Below are positions 1-6,141 of a stretch of DNA of 8,420 bases, in pieces; position 1 is the first letter of the stretch, and each line of letters opens with the position of its first letter. The notes under the pieces were generated by a model that saw only the letters and a list, made by a program, of their open reading frames with translations, was not told the origin of the DNA and searched no databases. The stretch comes from a bacterium (lineage in GTDB: Bacteria > Verrucomicrobiota > Verrucomicrobiae > Opitutales > Opitutaceae). Both the position numbers and the translations under genes were made by a program. The DNA lies in the NCBI GenBank assembly GCA_021780625.1, contig JAJXYI010000191.1, positions 1 through 8,420 of the forward strand, read 5' to 3'.

Positions 1-234
1 GCGGAAGGCGGGAATCCATTCAACGAGCTCACGCTGCCCGACGCGGTCGTGAAATTCCGCCAGGGCATCGGCCGCCTCATACGCACCGCGGACGACCGGG
101 GGGTGGTCACACTTCTGGACTCGCGGGTCCTCGCCAAAAGCTACGGCCAGCTGTTCCTGGCGGCGCTGCCGATCCAGGCCCACGAGCGGCTCACCACTCG
201 CGATCGCGAATCGCGCTTCCGTCCTTACGTTTGA
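1..234 (+). CDS. dinG: DinG/XPD-family ATP-dependent DNA helicase, C-terminal end only (5' part lies outside the window)
   Basis: Frame 1 is open from the left edge to the TGA at 232-234, giving the last 77 residues of a protein that began upstream. It contains FRQGIGRLIR (about residues 19-28 of the fragment), the superfamily 2 helicase motif VI of the XPD/DinG/YoaA group, whose arginines contact ATP. It is preceded by a GNPFNELTLPDAV segment and followed by a GVVTLLDSRV...SYGQLFLAALP tail, both characteristic of bacterial DinG-like proteins. Family members are 5'-3' helicases, usually with a 4Fe-4S cluster, that unwind forked or R-loop DNA in repair. The ATP-binding and Fe-S regions are not in the window, so I cannot distinguish DinG from YoaA or a DinG with an exonuclease domain. 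The gene ends 46 bases before the phosphatase gene on the same strand. Family assignment is firm; the exact symbol is less so. Confidence 0.85.
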   Translation, partial: AEGGNPFNELTLPDAVVKFRQGIGRLIRTADDRGVVTLLDSRVLAKSYGQLFLAALPIQAHERLTTRDRESRFRPYV

Positions 235-280
235 CCGTCCGCGCCTCCGCTCGCCGCTTGCGCCTGCGCCGCCCGGCTGC

Positions 281-1012
281 ATGATCGCGACTCCCATGCA
301 TCACCGCGCCGCCGCCCTCAGCGACATCGGCCTCCACCGCCGAGAGAACGAGGACCGCTTCGTATGCGACGACCGCCGGGGTTTGTACGGAGTCGCGGAC
401 GGCATCGGCGGTCTCCCGCATGGTGAGCTGGCTGCGGCGACCGCCATCGAGGCGGTGGAGCGCCTCGTAGCCCACTCCGCAGCCGAGCGGGCCGCCCAGG
501 ACCTCGAGGCCATCATCGCCACCGCCAACGGCGACGTCGTCCAGCAGGGCCGCCAGGTGAGCCCCCTCTACAGCATCGGCACGACGCTGACCTTCGGTCT
601 GCTCCACGGCTCGCTCCTCCGCCTCGCGCACGTCGGCGACTCGCGCTGCTATCAGTTCCGAAGCGGACGCCTGGAACGGCTCACGACCGACCACAATGTC
701 GAAAGCGACCACCGCCTGCGGAACGTTCGCCCGGATCGCGAGGTCGCCTCGGACCGGAACCGCGCCGCGCTCACCCGTTGCATCGGACAGTGGACGACGC
801 CCATCGCCGACCTTTCCGAACACGAGACCCACCCGGGCGACCGGATCCTCTTCTGCACCGACGGCCTGTTCCGCTCGGTCGACGACCTCGAGCTGGCCGC
901 CGCCCTCGCCTCGGCCTCCGACCCAACCCGCACGCTGCGCGATCTCATCGATCTCGCGAATCGGCGGGGTGGATACGACAACGCCACCGCCGTGCTGGTC
1001 CTCCTGGACTGA
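281..1012 (+). CDS. PP2C-family protein serine/threonine phosphatase
   Basis: This 243-residue protein is essentially one PPM/PP2C catalytic domain, close to the usual length of bacterial PrpC/Stp enzymes. Conserved blocks appear in order: SDIGLHRRENEDRF (residues 14-27, with the NED aspartate), VADGIGG (38-44, metal-binding aspartate D40), a GTTLTFGLL strand, AHVGDSRCY, LTRCIG, ILFCTDGLF (about 189-196, D194) and GGYDNAT near the C-terminus (D233-N234). These are the acidic residues that hold the two Mn/Mg ions, so the enzyme should be active in removing phosphate from Ser/Thr residues. There is no signal peptide or membrane segment, so it is predicted cytoplasmic. ATG 281 is used; ATG 296 (residue 6) is an equally possible start and neither has a Shine-Dalgarno sequence. 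No Hanks-type kinase or FHA gene lies beside it, so the substrate cannot be inferred. It is co-oriented with the helicase gene and converges with trxA. Confidence 0.93.
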   Translation: MIATPMHHRAAALSDIGLHRRENEDRFVCDDRRGLYGVADGIGGLPHGELAAATAIEAVERLVAHSAAERAAQDLEAIIATANGDVVQQGRQVSPLYSIGTTLTFGLLHGSLLRLAHVGDSRCYQFRSGRLERLTTDHNVESDHRLRNVRPDREVASDRNRAALTRCIGQWTTPIADLSEHETHPGDRILFCTDGLFRSVDDLELAAALASASDPTRTLRDLIDLANRRGGYDNATAVLVLLD

Positions 1013-1020
1013 GCCGCCGC

Positions 1021-1057
1021 GAAATGAAAACGCCGCGCCCCTCGGGGGGACGCGGCG
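1021..1057 (-). terminator. Rho-independent terminator for the scpA-trxA cluster
   Basis: A GC-rich hairpin lies in the convergent gap between the phosphatase gene and trxA. Arm CGCCGCG (1031-1037) pairs perfectly with CGCGGCG (1051-1057), and the stem is extended by CCCC (1038-1041) against the following G run, with one unpaired A at 1050. On the minus strand the stem is followed by TTTT and then CATTT (complement of 1022-1030), which is a classic intrinsic terminator 25 bases past the trxA stop. On the plus strand the hairpin is followed by CGGAAAG with no T run, so it should end trxA transcription efficiently but at best only hinder read-through from the phosphatase gene. Confidence 0.8.
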
Positions 1058-1081
1058 CGGAAAGACGGTTGGGTGCTGCGG

Positions 1082-1408
1082 TCAGAGCTTCGCCTCGAGC
1101 TTGGCCTTGAGCGCGGCCTTCGGCAGCATGCCGACGAACTGCTCGACGACCTGGCCGCCCTTGAAGAGGAGCATCGTCGGGATCGCGCGGATACCGAACT
1201 CGGCGGCGAGCGTGTCGTTTTCGTCGACGTTCACCTTCACGATGCGCAGCTTCCCGTCGAGTTCGACGGCGAGCTCCTCCAGGATGGGGGCGATCGCCTT
1301 GCAGGGCCCGCACCAGGGCGCCCAGAAGTCGACCAGCACGGGCGTCGCCGCACTGGAAACCGCCGACTTGAAGTTCTCTGTGGTGAGATTGACGATTTTT
1401 TCGGACAT
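1082..1408 (-). CDS. trxA: Thioredoxin
   Basis: This 108-residue protein has the length of canonical Trx1 (109 in E. coli). It carries the active site WCGPCK with redox cysteines C33 and C36, the buried aspartate in VDFWAPW (D27) and the cis-proline loop AIPT (P77). A signal peptide is absent, so it is the cytoplasmic disulfide reductase that passes electrons from thioredoxin reductase to ribonucleotide reductase, peroxiredoxins and methionine sulfoxide reductase. I chose the ATG at 1406-1408 because MSEKIVNL matches the family N-terminus; an in-frame ATG at 1451-1453 would add 15 unrelated residues and is less likely. The gene is last in the leftward cluster, 53 bases after the small gene at 1462-1710. 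That gap could hold its own promoter, though I see only a weak candidate. A terminator follows at 1021-1057. There is no recognisable Shine-Dalgarno sequence. Confidence 0.97.
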   Translation of the reverse strand: MSEKIVNLTTENFKSAVSSAATPVLVDFWAPWCGPCKAIAPILEELAVELDGKLRIVKVNVDENDTLAAEFGIRAIPTMLLFKGGQVVEQFVGMLPKAALKAKLEAKL

Positions 1409-1461
1409 AGAGTTTTGTGAGTTGGAGGGTATGCCTTGCGCGCGAAATCGCAAATACCGGA

Positions 1462-1710
1462 TCAGCGCGGGGTCGATTTGTGAATGATCTCCGCGAGCTC
1501 CCGGTGGTCCACCGAGTCGAGATCCTTGTCCCGGCGCTTAAGCTCCTCGAAGGTCTTGACGGTGGTCTCGGTCATGCGGCTGTGAGTCTCCTCGGACCCG
1601 CCCACGAGCACGAATCGCTCGCCGCGGGTGATGCGCTTGTGACCATCCGAGTTGTCCAGACCAACACCGAGGAGTCCGCTTTTGGGACCGGTTTTCTTCT
1701 TCTTGCTCAC
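1462..1710 (-). CDS. Small basic protein of unknown function in the scpA-trxA cluster
   Basis: I do not recognise this 82-residue protein. It begins with a lysine-rich patch (MSKKKKTG), continues with a glycine- and charge-rich segment (GLDNSDGHKRITRGERF, about residues 18-34) and a LVGGSEETHSRM block, and ends in a predicted amphipathic helix rich in Lys, Arg, Glu and Asp (about 47-77). It has no cysteines, no signal peptide, no transmembrane segment and no metal-binding motif. It starts at GTG 1708-1710, and the GTGA at 1710-1707 contains both this start and the scpA stop, a 4-base overlap typical of translational coupling. That overlap and its position between scpA and trxA argue that it is a real gene rather than a shadow. 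Involvement with chromosome segregation or nucleic acid binding is possible from context and charge but is only a guess. Confidence 0.8.
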   Translation of the reverse strand: MSKKKKTGPKSGLLGVGLDNSDGHKRITRGERFVLVGGSEETHSRMTETTVKTFEELKRRDKDLDSVDHRELAEIIHKSTPR

Positions 1711-2495
1711 GATTCCACGGTGGCCGGGGGAGTCGGCGTTTCAAGTGGGATTTCCTCCACCGCCTGGATCGCAATGTCCGCAAACGGTTCGGCCTGGGTG
1801 AGGCGAAGCCGTTTGAGCCGAGTGAGTTCGAGAACTGCCAGGAAGGTGGCCACGAGCAGCCGCACGGTGATTTTCTCAGGCAGCAGCGCCGTAAAGAGGA
1901 ACGATTTTTCGGTGCGGATGCGCGTGAGGATCTCCTCCATCTGGTCGGCAACCGTCACCTGCTCGTCCTTGATCTCTCCGATCACGAGTTTCTCGGCCAG
2001 CCGGCGAAGGATGATGTTGAACGTGTTCCAGAGATCGATGCGGCCCACACCCAGGAGGGGGCGGTCGTCGAGCTTGAGCACGACCTCCTCGATGTAACGT
2101 TCCATGAGGTCCTGGCGCTGGCGGCTGAGCTCGTCGAGCTTGGCCGCGGCCTCCTTGAACTTCTTGTACTGGATCAGCTGGTGGACCAGTTCCCAGCGCG
2201 GATCGACCTCCTCGTCGTCGGCATTCGGGTCCACCGCAGCCACCCCGCGCGGAAGCAGCATGCGGCTTTTGATCTCCATCAGGGTCGCCGCCATCACGAA
2301 AAACTCGCCCGCCACCTCAAGGTCGAGCTCCCGCATCGCATGCAGCGCGTCGATGTACTGGCGCGTGACCGACTCGATCGGGATGTCGTAGATATCGATC
2401 TCGTTCTTGCGGATCAGGAACAGGAGCAGGTCAAGCGGGCCCTCGAAGACCTGCAGTTTGATGCGATACTCGTTGTCTGGAAGCGCGACGGCCAC
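1707..2495 (-). CDS. scpA: Segregation and condensation protein A (kleisin subunit of Smc-ScpAB)
   Basis: This 262-residue protein has the length of bacterial ScpA (about 250). The N-terminal kleisin domain has the signature VFEGPLDLLLFLI (residues 16-28) followed by IDIYDIPIESVTRQYI, which binds the Smc neck. The segment EVAGEFFVMAATLMEIKSRMLLP (about 60-82) is the conserved helix after it. An acidic linker (NADDEEVDP) leads to a middle region that normally binds ScpB. The C-terminal winged-helix domain (about 205-250, EKITVRLLVATFLAVLEL then the LTQAEPFADIAI strand) binds the Smc head. The protein bridges the Smc ATPase heads in the condensin complex that compacts and segregates the chromosome. 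The start is GTG 2493-2495; no in-frame ATG or Shine-Dalgarno lies upstream. scpB is often adjacent to scpA in other bacteria but is not in this window; the small gene and trxA follow instead. Confidence 0.95.
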   Translation of the reverse strand: MAVALPDNEYRIKLQVFEGPLDLLLFLIRKNEIDIYDIPIESVTRQYIDALHAMRELDLEVAGEFFVMAATLMEIKSRMLLPRGVAAVDPNADDEEVDPRWELVHQLIQYKKFKEAAAKLDELSRQRQDLMERYIEEVVLKLDDRPLLGVGRIDLWNTFNIILRRLAEKLVIGEIKDEQVTVADQMEEILTRIRTEKSFLFTALLPEKITVRLLVATFLAVLELTRLKRLRLTQAEPFADIAIQAVEEIPLETPTPPATVES

Positions 2496-2566
2496 GGGGC
2501 GATGGTTGGGCGTGGGTCGACCTCGGCAAGGAAAATTCCGCGCGGCGCCAATGGCGAAACTCCGAA

Positions 2567-2737
2567 GGATTCACAGGGATGGAGGGGATGAAAGGGATAG
2601 CGGGCAAAATCCCCGGGCAAATTCATGTTCGAGCATCCATATTGTCATCACGTCGCCACGAAAAATCTCCTCCAGGACACGGGCTTCGAAGCGTTAAGCC
2701 TAAGTATCCCTTCCATCCCCTTCATCCCTGTGAATCC
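2567..2737. repeat. Inverted-repeat element (two 33-base arms, REP/MITE-like) upstream of scpA
   Basis: The 271-base gap between the rsmB stop and the scpA start contains arms at 2567-2599 (begins GGATTCACAGGGATGGAG) and 2705-2737 (ends CATCCCTGTGAATCC) that are reverse complements at 31 of 33 positions. They are separated by 105 bases with no gene I can support. Each arm contains three GGGAT cores spaced exactly 9 bases apart (2576, 2585 and 2594 in the left arm). Between the arms lie a perfect 10-base palindrome GCTTCGAAGC (2683-2692) and a weak hairpin at 2682-2700. No transposase or obvious target-site duplication is visible. Single-stranded DNA or RNA from it could fold into a 33-base stem. 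It separates the two leftward clusters and may affect read-through from rsmB into scpA. Any scpA promoter would lie in or next to it; I saw no convincing -35/-10 pair. Confidence 0.85.
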
Positions 2738-2766
2738 AGGTTTGTTTCCGAGGCCTGGTCGTGCCT

Positions 2767-3984
2767 TCAAATCGAACGTCTGAACTGCGCAACGAAGAAC
2801 CCGTCCGTGTCGTGACGCGAGGGTTCGATCGTCATCCACCCCGGCCCCGCGGCGAAGCCGAAGGTTTTCGCGAGGGGAACAGGCACAAACGAGGGGTTTG
2901 CCGCGAGAAATGCCTCCACGACGGCTTCGTTCTCGGAACGGCACAGTGAGCAGGTCGCGTAAACGAGGACGCCGCCCGGCCGGACGCGCTGCGCGCTGTC
3001 GGCGAGCACGGCGGACTGTCGCTCCGCACACTGGCGGATCCAGCCCGGATTGGACGTCCATTTGAGGTGCGGTGCGCGGCGCCAGGTGCCGCTTCCGCTG
3101 CAGGGAGCGTCCACCAATACGCCGTCATACCCTGAGCCCAGGTTTCCCACCCGGATGCGGGCGCCCAGCGCCCGGCCATCGAGTTGTTCCGTCCCCACTT
3201 CCTCATCGGGACCCACGACCTCCACACCGGCGCGGCGCGCGCGCCGCTCGAGCTCGTCGAGGACCTCCGGCCGGACATCAACCGCGTCAATCACGGCGCC
3301 GTCGCCGAGCAGGTCGGCCAGCTGAAGCGTCTTGCCGCCCGCTCCCGCGCAGGCGTCAAGCCAGCGGCCGCCGGGCTGAGGCGCAACGGCCTCGAGGATC
3401 ATTTGCGACCCGAGGTCCTGGACTTCCACCAAGCCGGCGGCCGCCGATTCCGTACGGGTCACATCCGCCTCGACATCCAGCCTCCATGCCCCCGCCAACG
3501 CGCCGCTCGCGGTGGTCGTCCAACCCAGGCGTTCAAACTCGCCGCGCACCCGACCCTCGGCCCCGGGGCGTATCCGAAGCCACAGCGGCGTCCGGATCTG
3601 AAGCGCCTCAAACAGCGGACCTTCGAACGCCGCGGGGCACTCGTCCCGAAACCAGGCGGGCAGCAGGAGCGCGCGATCCAGCGCGGCGGCGAGCTCGGGT
3701 CGCGCGAAGGCCGCCCGAAAGCCCGAGGTTGCCGGCGACTCGGCAGCCAGGGCCGCAACGATCCCGACCAGCCGGTCGTCGTCCGCACCCTCCACCCAGG
3801 GCAGGTGTCGCACAGCCGTGTAGAAAAGTTCCCGATACAGACGGCGGTCGCGGGAGCCGAAGCGCCGCTCGCGCCGGAGCGCCGCCTCCAGCCGCGCTGG
3901 CAGGCCCGGGTCGCGACGCAGCTGCGGTTCCAGCGCACGATACAACCCCAGGAATGTATTCCGCTGGCTGTGCGCGATGCTCAT
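2767..3984 (-). CDS. rsmB: RsmB/NOP-family 16S rRNA cytosine-5 methyltransferase
   Basis: This 405-residue protein matches the RsmB layout (429 in E. coli). An N-terminal NusB-like helical RNA-binding domain (about residues 8-140, including RDRRLYRELFYTAVR) is followed by the PUA-like connector ending in VEVQDLGSQMI. The Rossmann methyltransferase domain then starts with the SAM-binding motif LDACAGAGGKT (about 208-218) and DAVDVRPEVLDEL. Motif IV is DAPCSGSG (about 291-298), whose cysteine releases the product. Motif VI is YATCSL (about 341-346), whose cysteine attacks C6 of cytosine. The C-terminal strand is DTDGFFVAQFRR. The enzyme transfers methyl from SAM to C5 of a cytosine in 16S rRNA (C967 in E. 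coli). The ATG at 3982-3984 is 32 bases downstream of the lptD stop, so it is probably the last gene of the lpxK-lptD unit. Another NOP/RsmF-type specificity cannot be excluded, but the NusB-like domain favours RsmB. Confidence 0.92.
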   Translation of the reverse strand: MSIAHSQRNTFLGLYRALEPQLRRDPGLPARLEAALRRERRFGSRDRRLYRELFYTAVRHLPWVEGADDDRLVGIVAALAAESPATSGFRAAFARPELAAALDRALLLPAWFRDECPAAFEGPLFEALQIRTPLWLRIRPGAEGRVRGEFERLGWTTTASGALAGAWRLDVEADVTRTESAAAGLVEVQDLGSQMILEAVAPQPGGRWLDACAGAGGKTLQLADLLGDGAVIDAVDVRPEVLDELERRARRAGVEVVGPDEEVGTEQLDGRALGARIRVGNLGSGYDGVLVDAPCSGSGTWRRAPHLKWTSNPGWIRQCAERQSAVLADSAQRVRPGGVLVYATCSLCRSENEAVVEAFLAANPSFVPVPLAKTFGFAAGPGWMTIEPSRHDTDGFFVAQFRRSI

Positions 3985-4016
3985 GGCCTTACGTCACTCC
4001 GCGGACCGGAGCCCGC

Positions 4017-6113
4017 TCAGAAGCGGAGCGCCTCGACCTCCACGCTCAGGCCGAACCGCCCCTCGCGCCGCGGGCCCGAGTAAATGCTCAATCCGTAGCG
4101 GATGGACCACGCATTCGCCACCGTTTGGTCGATGCCGTAGGTCTGCTCGTCCATGCGGTTGAGGCGCGCGTCGTACCGCAGCCGGGCGAAGGTCGAGTAG
4201 ATCTCGTTGAGCCGGCGGCTGACGTCGAGGACGTACTCGGATATCTGCCCCACGAGGTAGTGCGTCGCGATTCGCGCCGACCACTCGTCGCCGTCGTGGA
4301 TCGTGAGGCCCGTGTTCAACTCGCGGATCGAAAAATCCTGCGGCGCCAGGCGCTGATAGAGTTCGAAACGCATCCAGCGCGCCGGCATGAGCGCGAGGTC
4401 GATGTGGGTCGCCGACACCTTGCGATCGCCTGTCTGGCGTTCGAAGCGAAAATCGTTGGCGAGCGTCAGGCTCGCCAGATCGCGCGAGCCGTATTTCGCG
4501 TCGCGGGTCTGAAGCACGTTTTCCACGGACAGCCGCAGCGTGTTTGTCGCCTGCAGCTGGTCGATGGCCCGGGTGTCGCCGAGCCCAAGCTCCGGCAGGT
4601 AGGTGTCGAACGAAAGACGGTCGATGGGCGGAATGTAGGCCTGTCCCTTCTGCGCCTCGGGGATGTAGCGGTAGGAAATCTTCGGAATGATGAGGTGCCG
4701 CAGTCCGTCGATGCCCCAGCGCTTGTTGGTGTAATTGAACGTGCCGCTGGCCAGAAGGTGTGCGTCGAAGCCCACCTCGCCCAGGGTCCGGGTGTAGGGA
4801 TCGCCTCCCCCTGCGGGAAGGGTGTCACGGTAGTGAGTGATGCGCCCTCCCGCCACCGCGGTGAATCCTACCCACGGCTTCGGGGCAAAGGTGCGCGTGA
4901 GACCATAGTACACGTCCGCGCGATCCGTGCGCAGCGTGGTCTGCCCGGGCAGCACCGCGTCATCGGTGAGTCTCGCGAAGCTCAGCTGCATCCGCTCGTA
5001 CACGCCGAACGCGAGAGGGATCGGGAGCAGGTCGACGCGGAGTTCCGGCGAGCGCTGCTGCACCTCGTAAAAGTGGTTCGGCTGAAACCGGCCGAAGAGC
5101 GAGACCTGGACGTTGTCCGAGCTGAATACCGACTCCAGGTACGAGTCCGCTTCCTGCACGGGAAAGAACTGCCTCGGGCTATAGTCGCGCATCACCTCCG
5201 AGTCGCTCCAGTAGTTGAAGGACCCGTCGAGCGTGAGGCCCGGATAGACCACTTGGTGGTGCTCCCAGGTCAAATAGCTGCGGTCCACCGGCACCGGGTT
5301 GCCCAGGATGTCCGTCTCCGCAGGTCCGTGGTCGCTGATGTAGCCGGTGCGCAGCGAGCCGACGATCTCGTGGTCGCCCCCGACGTCGGAGGAGTAGTCT
5401 GCCGCGGGTCCGAACATGACGCCGCGCTTCGTGAAAAGACCGAGGTTTCCGCCCACGCGGAGGTCAGGCAGGATCGGCACCCGGATGCCCGCGTCGGCAA
5501 ACGCGCCGACCTGCCCGCGGTATCCAGCCATCAACGACATCTGGGAGCGCAGGGAGACCGCCGCGCTCTGCTGGATCGAAGGGAGCGGAAAGGGTTTGAA
5601 GATCCCCAATCCAGCCCGCACGCCGGTGGCGCGGGCGTCCGCGGATCCGGTCAGGTTGTAGAGGATCCGATCCGCGGCGAGCGAAGGGGTCCACTTGCCC
5701 GGCTCTCCATAGCTCACCACCGCGTCGTCGAGGGCGACCGTCTTGCGATTGCCCTCGGCCTTTGCGCCGCGGATGAACAGGGGGAACTGCCCGAGCCTCG
5801 GATTGAGCAGCGTGTAGGTGCCGTCCTTGAGATGATAGGTGATCTGGTCCGCAAGCACGCGCTTCGTGCCGATGTTGAGGATCACGTGCCCCTTCGCAAC
5901 GGCGGTCGCCGTCGGGACGTCGTAGTCGATCTCGTCGGCGTGCAGCTCCATGTCGCCATAAATGACCGTCGCATGGCCCTTCATCACGGTGTGCCCCGTC
6001 GCGAGGTTGTAGTCGTGAACGTCCGCGGAAAACTGCGGCCGCAGCGCGGGCCTAGCCCAGAGGGGCGCGGCGGCGATGACGAGGGTTGCGAGCAGGCTGC
6101 GACGGAGATTCAC
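4017..6113 (-). CDS. lptD: LPS-assembly outer membrane protein LptD
   Basis: This protein, 698 residues from the GTG at 6111-6113, is the beta-barrel subunit that receives LPS from LptA and inserts it into the outer leaflet of the outer membrane with LptE. A textbook signal peptide opens it: NLRR, a hydrophobic run SLLATLVIAAAPLWA, with likely cleavage after residue 20-21. An OstA/LptA-like jellyroll follows (about 30-130, with KGHATVIYGDMELHADEIDY). The rest is a long series of amphipathic strands rich in aromatic residues. It includes the LptD-type block RHLIIPKISYRYIPE (about 469-483), and the chain ends in LRF with the terminal Phe recognised by the BAM machinery. I found no cysteine. An in-frame TTG at 6147-6149 would add 12 residues, overlap lpxK and bury the signal peptide, so I prefer GTG. 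It lies 28 bases after the lpxK stop and 32 bases before rsmB. Confidence 0.88.
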   Translation of the reverse strand: MNLRRSLLATLVIAAAPLWARPALRPQFSADVHDYNLATGHTVMKGHATVIYGDMELHADEIDYDVPTATAVAKGHVILNIGTKRVLADQITYHLKDGTYTLLNPRLGQFPLFIRGAKAEGNRKTVALDDAVVSYGEPGKWTPSLAADRILYNLTGSADARATGVRAGLGIFKPFPLPSIQQSAAVSLRSQMSLMAGYRGQVGAFADAGIRVPILPDLRVGGNLGLFTKRGVMFGPAADYSSDVGGDHEIVGSLRTGYISDHGPAETDILGNPVPVDRSYLTWEHHQVVYPGLTLDGSFNYWSDSEVMRDYSPRQFFPVQEADSYLESVFSSDNVQVSLFGRFQPNHFYEVQQRSPELRVDLLPIPLAFGVYERMQLSFARLTDDAVLPGQTTLRTDRADVYYGLTRTFAPKPWVGFTAVAGGRITHYRDTLPAGGGDPYTRTLGEVGFDAHLLASGTFNYTNKRWGIDGLRHLIIPKISYRYIPEAQKGQAYIPPIDRLSFDTYLPELGLGDTRAIDQLQATNTLRLSVENVLQTRDAKYGSRDLASLTLANDFRFERQTGDRKVSATHIDLALMPARWMRFELYQRLAPQDFSIRELNTGLTIHDGDEWSARIATHYLVGQISEYVLDVSRRLNEIYSTFARLRYDARLNRMDEQTYGIDQTVANAWSIRYGLSIYSGPRREGRFGLSVEVEALRF

Positions 6114-6141
6114 GGCGCGGAGCAAAGAAGCGCGTCGGGGC

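Noticed and set aside
1409..1461. TTGCGA, 16 bases, TACCCT as a separate trxA promoter
   Set aside because: The -10 shares only three positions with consensus. An internal trxA promoter is plausible but the sequence does not establish it.
696..1487. A 263-codon plus-strand frame overlapping the phosphatase and trxA
   Set aside because: It is out of frame with the PP2C motifs and antisense to trxA, and it crosses the terminator hairpin.
1417..2097. A 226-codon plus-strand frame opposite the small gene and scpA
   Set aside because: The translation is Ser/Arg-rich without motifs and is antisense to scpA, whose kleisin signatures are unmistakable.
2414..2626. Small minus-strand frame containing the repeat-arm peptide, and its plus-strand partner at 2579-2815
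   Set aside because: Both owe their distinctive part to the inverted repeat and their remainders are shadows of scpA or rsmB, so I treat them as artefacts of the element.
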